From the NCBI GenBank assembly GCA_001784275.1, contig MFQB01000029.1:1-10240 (forward strand): a stretch of 10,240 nucleotides of DNA, in the 5' to 3' direction. A program made the translations under genes and the position numbers. Shown here one piece after another: positions 6,742-10,240 of this stretch; the stretch's first letter is position 1, and every line of letters starts with the position of its first letter. The DNA is from Candidatus Magasanikbacteria bacterium RIFCSPHIGHO2_02_FULL_47_14 (GTDB taxonomy: Bacteria; Patescibacteriota; Patescibacteriia; Magasanikbacterales; UBA922). Under the pieces are notes generated by a model, which was not told where the DNA came from, did no database searches, and saw nothing but the letters and a program-made list of their open reading frames with translations.

Positions 6742-6770
6742 ACGATACGTCAAGCATTATATTCTCAAAA

Positions 6771-7178
6771 CTAGACTCTACGTTTCTTTGGTGGACGGCA
6801 CCCGTTGTGTGGGATTGGTGTTGTATCTTTTACTGACAACACCTGAAGGCCGTTTGTGTTCAACGAACGAATTGCTGACTCACGACCACCGCCGATGCCT
6901 TTTACAAAAACATTTACTTCTTTTAACTCATATGGCTGGACTAACTCAACTGCGCGCTTCACCACCTGTGTGGCTGCATATGGAGTTGCTTTTTTTGGAC
7001 CCCTAAATCCAACCATACCGGAACTTGCCCAGGCTAACACATCACCATTCTGATCAGTAAAGGTAACGATGGTGTTGTTGAACGAAGCCTGAATATAGGC
7101 ACGTCCGTTGCCGACGGCACGGATTTTCTTTTTCTTTTTTGCTGGATTTTTTGTTGTTGTAGAAGGAGTACCTGCCAT
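6771..7178 (-). CDS. rpsK: Small ribosomal subunit protein uS11
   Basis: Starting at the ATG at 7178 (MAGTPSTTTKNPAKKKKK) the protein has 135 aa; the upstream TTG at 7184 is an unlikely start. The core matches uS11: AYIQASFNNTIVTFTDQNGD, WASSGMVGFRGPKKATPYAA, FVKGIGGGRESAIRSL and the nearly invariant end PIPHNGCRPPKKRRV. uS11 sits on the 30S platform near the Shine-Dalgarno:anti-Shine-Dalgarno helix. The gene starts 9 nt after rpsM. The upstream sequence (AATACTTGACT) contains no Shine-Dalgarno. Confidence 0.97.
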   Translation of the reverse strand: MAGTPSTTTKNPAKKKKKIRAVGNGRAYIQASFNNTIVTFTDQNGDVLAWASSGMVGFRGPKKATPYAATQVVKRAVELVQPYELKEVNVFVKGIGGGRESAIRSLNTNGLQVLSVKDTTPIPHNGCRPPKKRRV

Positions 7179-7187
7179 AGTCAAGTA

Positions 7188-7574
7188 TTATGTCTTTTGT
7201 GCCACCGGTTTCTTGCCGCTTGTCGCGACATTTCTCTTGTTGCCTCGGACAGTGCGAGAGTTGGTGCGAGTTCGTTGTCCACGAACCGGTAAATGACGAA
7301 TATGCCGAATACCGCGATATGCCTTAATGTCTTTTAAACGCTTAATGTTTGAAGAAACTTCACGACGAAGGTTACCTTCAGTGGTGTACTCTTTTTCAAC
7401 AATAGAACGGATCAGATCTTCCTGTTGTTGTGTCAAATCCTTCACGCGAATACTTTCGTCGACACGAGCCTTCGTTAAAATCTTTTGAGCGCTGGTTGGA
7501 CCAATACCATAAATGTAGGTAAGGCTGATCACCACGCGTTTTTCTTTTGGAATAGTTACACCTGCAAGTCTCAT
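7188..7574 (-). CDS. rpsM: Small ribosomal subunit protein uS13
   Basis: The 128-aa product starts MRLAGVTIPKEKRVVISLTYIYGIG and contains IGPTSAQKIL, RREVSSNIKRLKDIKAYRGIRHIR and LPVRGQRTRTNSRTVRG, the full uS13 signature. Its basic C-terminal tail reaches the P-site tRNA, and the helix-turn-helix part contacts 16S rRNA in the 30S head and bridges to uL5. Length is normal. It begins 12 nt after rpmJ and has no Shine-Dalgarno sequence. Confidence 0.97.
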   Translation of the reverse strand: MRLAGVTIPKEKRVVISLTYIYGIGPTSAQKILTKARVDESIRVKDLTQQQEDLIRSIVEKEYTTEGNLRREVSSNIKRLKDIKAYRGIRHIRHLPVRGQRTRTNSRTVRGNKRNVATSGKKPVAQKT

Positions 7575-7586
7575 AACGTAAATAAT

Positions 7587-7724
7587 TTAGCCGGACTTTT
7601 TTCGTTGTTTTGTACCCTGACGCTGTTTATGGCGTGGGTTGTCGCAAATAATATAAACAACACCCTGTCGTCGGACTGCTTTACATTTTTTGCATCGTAC
7701 TTTGACAGATGCTCGAACCTTCAT
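7587..7724 (-). CDS. rpmJ: Large ribosomal subunit protein bL36
   Basis: A 45-codon frame reads MKVRASVKVRCKKCKAVRRQ onward and contains ICDNPRHKQRQG, clearly bL36. C11, C14, C27 and H32 form the zinc site, so this is the zinc-binding paralogue type. Most bL36 proteins stop at about residue 37 after RQG; this one has eight more mostly basic and polar residues (TKQRKKSG). It lies between infA and rpsM, its usual place. No Shine-Dalgarno is visible; upstream is the U-tract of the structured infA-rpmJ element. Confidence 0.96.
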   Translation of the reverse strand: MKVRASVKVRCKKCKAVRRQGVVYIICDNPRHKQRQGTKQRKKSG

Positions 7725-7737
7725 AGTCTGTAGAACT

Positions 7738-7806
7738 AAAAAATATCAACCACTGCCGCGATATCATTGCTCAACACATGGTCAAGCTCCACCGCACTGG
7801 TTGATA
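7738..7806 (-). promoter_or_regulatory. Structured element with U-tract between infA and rpmJ (possible attenuator)
   Basis: Read on the minus strand, UAUCAACCA pairs with UGGUUGAUA (9 bp), then after a G/G mismatch UGC pairs with GCA. Inside, GCUUGAC pairs with GUUGAGC around CAUGU (7 bp with two G-U pairs that exist only in the minus-strand RNA). Six U follow directly (complement of 7738-7743), 13 nt before rpmJ. This is the layout of an intrinsic terminator or attenuator, though the outer stem is long-range and not GC-rich. It lies within the 96-nt infA-rpmJ gap, the largest gap in the operon, and could make infA expression exceed that of the later genes. An RNase processing site is an alternative. 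Confidence 0.55.
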
Positions 7807-7820
7807 CTCCATTGATAACT

Positions 7821-8036
7821 TTAAAACCGATACGTTATACGGCCTTTCGACAAGTCATACGGCGTCATCTCCACCTGAACACCATCTCCGACACCGATTC
7901 TGATGCGATTCATCCGCATCTTGCCTGAGAGATGGGCCAAGATCTCATGGTCGTTCTCAAGCCGTACTCGAAAGGTTGCGCCCGGGAGCACTTCTTCTAC
8001 CGTACCTCGTACAAGGACAACATCATTTTTTCCCAT
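7821..8036 (-). CDS. infA: Translation initiation factor IF-1
   Basis: The 71-aa OB-fold protein begins MGKNDVVLVRGTVEEVLPGATF and contains FRVRLENDHEILAHLSGKMR, NRIRIGVGDGVQVEMTPYDL and the terminal KGRITYRF, so it is full length. IF-1 binds the A site of the 30S subunit during initiation. It is the first gene of the operon, about 20 nt downstream of the predicted transcription start. The leader has only a purine-rich AAAAGAAA before the ATG, no proper Shine-Dalgarno. In many bacteria secY, adk and map precede infA; here a GtrA-like gene does. Confidence 0.98.
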   Translation of the reverse strand: MGKNDVVLVRGTVEEVLPGATFRVRLENDHEILAHLSGKMRMNRIRIGVGDGVQVEMTPYDLSKGRITYRF

Positions 8037-8063
8037 GGTTTCTTTTGAAATTAACTGGCCCCT

Positions 8064-8092
8064 ATTGTACAGAAGAAAAAAACCCCTGTCAA
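8064..8092 (-). promoter_or_regulatory. Sigma-70 type promoter of the infA operon
   Basis: On the minus strand a perfect -35 box TTGACA (8092-8087) and TACAAT (8069-8064, 5 of 6) are separated by exactly 17 bp. A start about 7 nt after the -10 box gives a leader near 20 nt. This is the strongest promoter in the window and the only convincing one for the nine-gene translation operon. The spacer contains seven T. Confidence 0.85.
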
Positions 8093-8122
8093 GTGTCGGA
8101 AACGGACGCAGTGTGAATAACG

Positions 8123-8527
8123 TTACGGGCGATAGACCCAGTGTTTATAGAGCAAAAAATTCCAGCTCGTCATCACAGCAATAGTACCCATGCGAACCAG
8201 TCGGTAGTCCCACCCGAAAAGATGGCTGAACAGGTACATGGTTCCTACAGAAAACAGGTAGTTGCCTGCTGCCAAGGTAAGGTAGCGCCGAAGCTGACGA
8301 GGTGACGGATCTCTGTTCTCAAACGACCAGTACTTATTCAGGGTAAAGTTATACCCCAGTACAAGGAACTGATTCAGGGCAACGGCTAAAACAGGTGTAA
8401 ACCCCAGTATCTCTCGAAACAAAACCAGGGTTGCCATGTCTAAAATCACGCCACTTCCACCGGTCAGGGCATATCGTAAAAACTGACCTCGGACCGACCA
8501 CACGTAGTGGCGAAGAGACTCTGTCAT
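8123..8527 (-). CDS. GtrA-like small membrane protein
   Basis: The 134-aa protein has four hydrophobic segments and the GtrA-family landmarks: FLRYALTGGSGVILD (residues 16-30) opening the first helix, NFTLNKYWSF (60-69) after the second, and the matching end SWNFLLYKHWVYR (121-133) after the fourth. GtrA-like proteins are thought to help move undecaprenyl-phosphate-linked sugars across the membrane or to assist cell-surface glycosylation; the exact role here is unknown. I use the ATG at 8527. A GTG at residue 9 would still keep the first helix. The predicted -10 box lies so close to this ATG that the transcript would be almost leaderless, which makes the GTG worth considering. No clear terminator follows, so read-through into infA is possible. 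Confidence 0.92.
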   Translation of the reverse strand: MTESLRHYVWSVRGQFLRYALTGGSGVILDMATLVLFREILGFTPVLAVALNQFLVLGYNFTLNKYWSFENRDPSPRQLRRYLTLAAGNYLFSVGTMYLFSHLFGWDYRLVRMGTIAVMTSWNFLLYKHWVYRP

Positions 8528-8537
8528 ACCTGCCTGT

Positions 8538-8566
8538 ATGATAGCAAATTTCTGCTGAGTTGAAAA
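8538..8566 (-). promoter_or_regulatory. Promoter of the GtrA-like gene
   Basis: On the minus strand TTTTCA (8566-8561, 4 of 6) and TATCAT (8543-8538, 5 of 6) are 17 bp apart, and TGC precedes the -10 box as an extended -10. The box ends 10 nt before the ATG at 8527, leaving a leader of only a few bases. A weak divergent plus-strand -35 (TTGAAA, 8560-8565) overlaps the same spot. Confidence 0.6.
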
Positions 8567-8596
8567 GAAGCGAAGAATACACTACTCTATACTATG

Positions 8597-8680
8597 AAGC
8601 CGCGAGTGTAAGCGGGGTACCCCCTCCGACAGTGCAAAACTGCTCGCACTCTATGGAGAGTCCATAAAAATTGCAATTTT
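8597..8680. promoter_or_regulatory. Dyad-rich intergenic stretch before the winged-helix regulator
   Basis: The stretch contains GGGGTACCCC (8614-8623), AGTGC/GCACT arms around 8631-8650, two mutually exclusive small hairpins (ACTCT/AGAGT at 8648-8661 and TATGGA/TCCATA at 8652-8666) and the perfect palindrome AAAATTGCAATTTT (8667-8680). GCGAG and CTCGC arms enclose the first part. It may hold regulator binding sites or a structured leader. I find no convincing promoter for the plus-strand gene; TTGAAA-17 bp-TACTCT (8560-8588) is the best and is weak. Confidence 0.35.
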
Positions 8681-8699
8681 AAATGTTAAAAAGAGGTGT

Positions 8700-8720
8700 T
8701 TTTAAACAAATTGTTTAAAA
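8700..8720. promoter_or_regulatory. Operator-like perfect inverted repeat at the regulator start
   Basis: TTTTAAACAA (8700-8709) and TTGTTTAAAA (8711-8720) are exact reverse complements around a single A. The repeat ends one base before the ATG at 8722. The only Shine-Dalgarno-like sequence, GAGGTG (8693-8698), lies upstream of it, 23 nt from the ATG. The position suggests autoregulation by the winged-helix protein, or an RNA hairpin that brings GAGGTG close to the start. Confidence 0.55.
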
Positions 8721-8721
8721 T

Positions 8722-9567
8722 ATGATCCTTGGCAAGGAGAAAACTGTCGCTGATCAGATCATTGAGCTCCTTGGAAACCACGGGGCCCAGAGTGTTACGG
8801 AGATCTTGGGGCGTTGTGTAAAAATCAACTACGCAGTTACTCCCCAGGGTGTCTATCGCGTGTTGAGACAACTTCAAGAACAAAACATTGTGATCAAACA
8901 AAAAAAACGATATAGCCTCCACATCTCGTGGTTGCTTGATTTGTCTTTTTTTAGTGACGAAACACAAAAACTTTACCTACAGAAGGAGCACCTCAACCAG
9001 CTGATTCCCCGTGAACCGAAAGAGAAGCGTATTTGGCACTTTACCAATCTTCTCAAGGTCATGGACTTCACTTCGCAGCTTTTGCTATCTCTGGCGGCAA
9101 GTACTTCAAAACCGATCGCCCTGCGGTACACGCCTCATGCCTGGGAAGCGATGACTGACCCGTACAAAGCTGCACATTTTACAAAACAATACCTCCAACT
9201 GGTCGAGGAGCGATACATGGTCGTGGGCGGACAAAGTTACCTCGACAAGTATACTCACGCTATTAGCGATGCAGCGGAAAACGACCATGTGTACTTGGCA
9301 CATACAGATGAGGTCATAGAAAAGGACAGGTGTATCGCAATTGACATCATTGACGACTATATTTTGTCCACAGTCCTGGACCAGACAGCAGCAGACGCCA
9401 TCGACACGCTGTACTCGGAGGTTCACAGGGAAGAAGACATGTATTTGTTGGACATCTTCCGCGTGTTCGCACAATCCACAAAAATTAAGCTTGTCTTGAA
9501 AAAGGATAACGAAAAAGCGCGGCAATATCGCCGGCGCTTTGAATATTTATTCGGACCTTTAAAATAA
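8722..9567 (+). CDS. Winged-helix transcriptional regulator with uncharacterised C-terminal domain
   Basis: The 281-aa protein begins with a winged-helix fold: a first helix (TVADQIIELLGNHG, residues 8-21), SVTEILGRC, a recognition-type helix TPQGVYRVLRQLQEQNIV (40-57) and a basic wing IKQKKRYSL (58-66). This resembles the TrmB/PadR-style arrangement. Residues ~70-281 form a mixed, soluble domain with no membrane segment and no motif I can assign; the end (KIKLVLKKDNEKARQYRRRF...) vaguely recalls effector domains of TrmB-like regulators, but I would not name it. The exact inverted repeat just before the ATG is a good candidate for its own operator. It is divergent from the GtrA-like gene and converges on alaS with one base between the stop codons. 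Targets and ligand are unknown. Confidence 0.85.
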   Translation: MILGKEKTVADQIIELLGNHGAQSVTEILGRCVKINYAVTPQGVYRVLRQLQEQNIVIKQKKRYSLHISWLLDLSFFSDETQKLYLQKEHLNQLIPREPKEKRIWHFTNLLKVMDFTSQLLLSLAASTSKPIALRYTPHAWEAMTDPYKAAHFTKQYLQLVEERYMVVGGQSYLDKYTHAISDAAENDHVYLAHTDEVIEKDRCIAIDIIDDYILSTVLDQTAADAIDTLYSEVHREEDMYLLDIFRVFAQSTKIKLVLKKDNEKARQYRRRFEYLFGPLK

Positions 9568-9568
9568 A

Positions 9569-10240
9569 CTACTCCAATATCGCTTTTATTCTTCGCAGAC
9601 CTGTTCCCAAGGACTCTTCTTTTGTAATTTTAAAGTGGCCGAGTGCTCCTGTGTGTTCGACGTGTGGGCCACCACAAATTTCGCGACTAAACGTTGGTGT
9701 AGAGGGATCTGCATTTCCTGGATACGTCGGGTCACCGACTGTGTAGACTTTTACAATGTCGTCATAGCGATCAGGAAAAAATCCGATCACATTTTGTTTG
9801 TACGCTTCTTCAACCGGCACCTCTTGCCATGTCACCGGATAATCTTTTTGAACTGAAGCATTTACCAGATCTTCAACTTGTTTGAGTTGCTCGCCAGTCA
9901 TTTTTTCCGGGTGAGAAAAGTCAAACCGCAACCGTTCCGGGGTGATATTACTCCCCTTTTGTTGCACATGTTCGCCAAGAACGCGACGGAGCGCGATATG
10001 CAACAAGTGAGTGGCCGTATGGTACTTCACACTCATCTCTGAGTGATCGGCTAAACCGCCCTTAAACTTCTTATCTGCACCCTGGCGAGAAACTTCTTGA
10101 TGTTTTTTCTTTTCTTCTTCAAAAGCAACCATGTCGAGTTTAATTTCCTGCTCTTTCGCAAGTTCTTCTGTAAGTTCAATCGGGAACCCATAGCTTTGGT
10201 AGAGGTCAAAGGCATCAACCCCGGAGATGGTTTGCCACGC
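9569..10240 (-). CDS. alaS: Alanyl-tRNA synthetase, C-terminal part, lacking the C-Ala domain
   Basis: The frame is open to the right edge, so the 5' part lies outside; 223 residues are visible. They start in the region between catalytic and editing parts (ISGVDAFDLYQSYGFPIELT), pass FKGGLADHS and enter the editing domain. Zinc and editing residues are present: HTATH (H74, H78 of the visible part) and CGGPH (C189, H193), with GHFKITKEESLGTGLRRIKA closing the domain. The protein ends there with TAG. Typical bacterial AlaRS continues for some 170 residues through the DHHA1/C-Ala domain, which helps bring the tRNA to both active sites. Activation of alanine and editing of mischarged Ser/Gly should be retained. 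An internal ATG at 10132 is not the real start. Downstream sequence is occupied by the convergent regulator gene. Confidence 0.96.
   Translation of the reverse strand, partial: AWQTISGVDAFDLYQSYGFPIELTEELAKEQEIKLDMVAFEEEKKKHQEVSRQGADKKFKGGLADHSEMSVKYHTATHLLHIALRRVLGEHVQQKGSNITPERLRFDFSHPEKMTGEQLKQVEDLVNASVQKDYPVTWQEVPVEEAYKQNVIGFFPDRYDDIVKVYTVGDPTYPGNADPSTPTFSREICGGPHVEHTGALGHFKITKEESLGTGLRRIKAILE

Noticed and set aside
6742..6753. TTG start for rpsD (and likewise TTG at 7184 for rpsK)
   Set aside because: The ATG codons at 6741 and 7178 give the normal conserved N-termini; the TTG versions only add a few unconserved residues.
6756..6761. TATAAT on the minus strand just before rpsD as an internal promoter
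   Set aside because: At the right distance upstream the sequence is AACGTA, no -35 box, and the hexamer is at the rpsK-rpsD junction of a compact operon.
8036..8122. Terminator between the GtrA-like gene and infA based on the T7 run
   Set aside because: The T-run lies in the spacer of the infA promoter and no stable GC-rich hairpin precedes it.
8597..8660. Possible tRNA or other cloverleaf RNA
   Set aside because: There are stems but no 7-bp acceptor stem, no GTTC-type T-loop and no proper anticodon arm; kept only as a dyad-rich region.
9106..9525. Minus-strand 139-codon frame opposite the regulator
   Set aside because: It is antisense to the winged-helix gene, with no upstream signal and no recognisable motif.
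1..10240. CRISPR array, insertion sequence, integrase or toxin-antitoxin pair
   Set aside because: I saw no regularly spaced repeats, terminal inverted repeats with a transposase, or small toxin-like gene pairs anywhere in the window.

Overview
The window looks like part of a Candidate Phyla Radiation (Patescibacteria) genome, most likely of the parcubacterial type. Reasons: trimmed versions of universal proteins (an RNA polymerase alpha subunit without its C-terminal domain, an alanyl-tRNA synthetase that stops right after its editing domain, a shortened uL13), tightly packed ribosomal genes, a large multi-pass membrane protein with a soluble tail, and a GtrA-like protein. TGA is used as a stop (for example at the end of the bL17 gene), so the glycine-for-TGA code of some CPR lineages is not in use. 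The lineage is inferred from gene style, not from a tree.

Layout. Positions 1-2662 (minus) hold a polytopic membrane protein followed by a HIT-family nucleotide-binding protein that runs off the left edge. Positions 2672-3419 (plus) hold a compositionally foreign single-gene unit: promoter-like sequence, a GC-rich CDP-alcohol phosphatidyltransferase gene and a strong intrinsic terminator. Tail-to-tail with it lies a second enzyme of the same family at 3437-4060 (minus), with the local AT-richer composition and a canonical active-site motif.

Positions 4100-8092 (minus) are one long translation operon read from right to left: infA, rpmJ, rpsM, rpsK, rpsD, rpoA, rplQ, rplM, rpsI. It starts at a near-consensus sigma-70 type promoter (8064-8092) and ends at a 12-bp hairpin terminator (4100-4126). 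Between infA and rpmJ lies a structured element ending in a U-tract, which could attenuate transcription so that infA is made in excess of the rest. A GtrA-like small membrane protein gene (8123-8527, minus) sits just upstream of infA with its own promoter.

Positions 8528-8721 form a dyad-rich intergenic region, including a perfect 10-bp inverted repeat that ends one base before the start codon of a winged-helix regulator gene (8722-9567, plus). That gene converges on alaS (9569 to beyond 10240, minus), the two stop codons being one base apart.

No tRNA or rRNA gene, CRISPR array, insertion sequence or integrase is visible. The most unusual items are the GC-rich phosphatidyltransferase cassette beside its paralogue, the infA-rpmJ element, the operator-like palindrome before the regulator, and the domain losses in rpoA and alaS.
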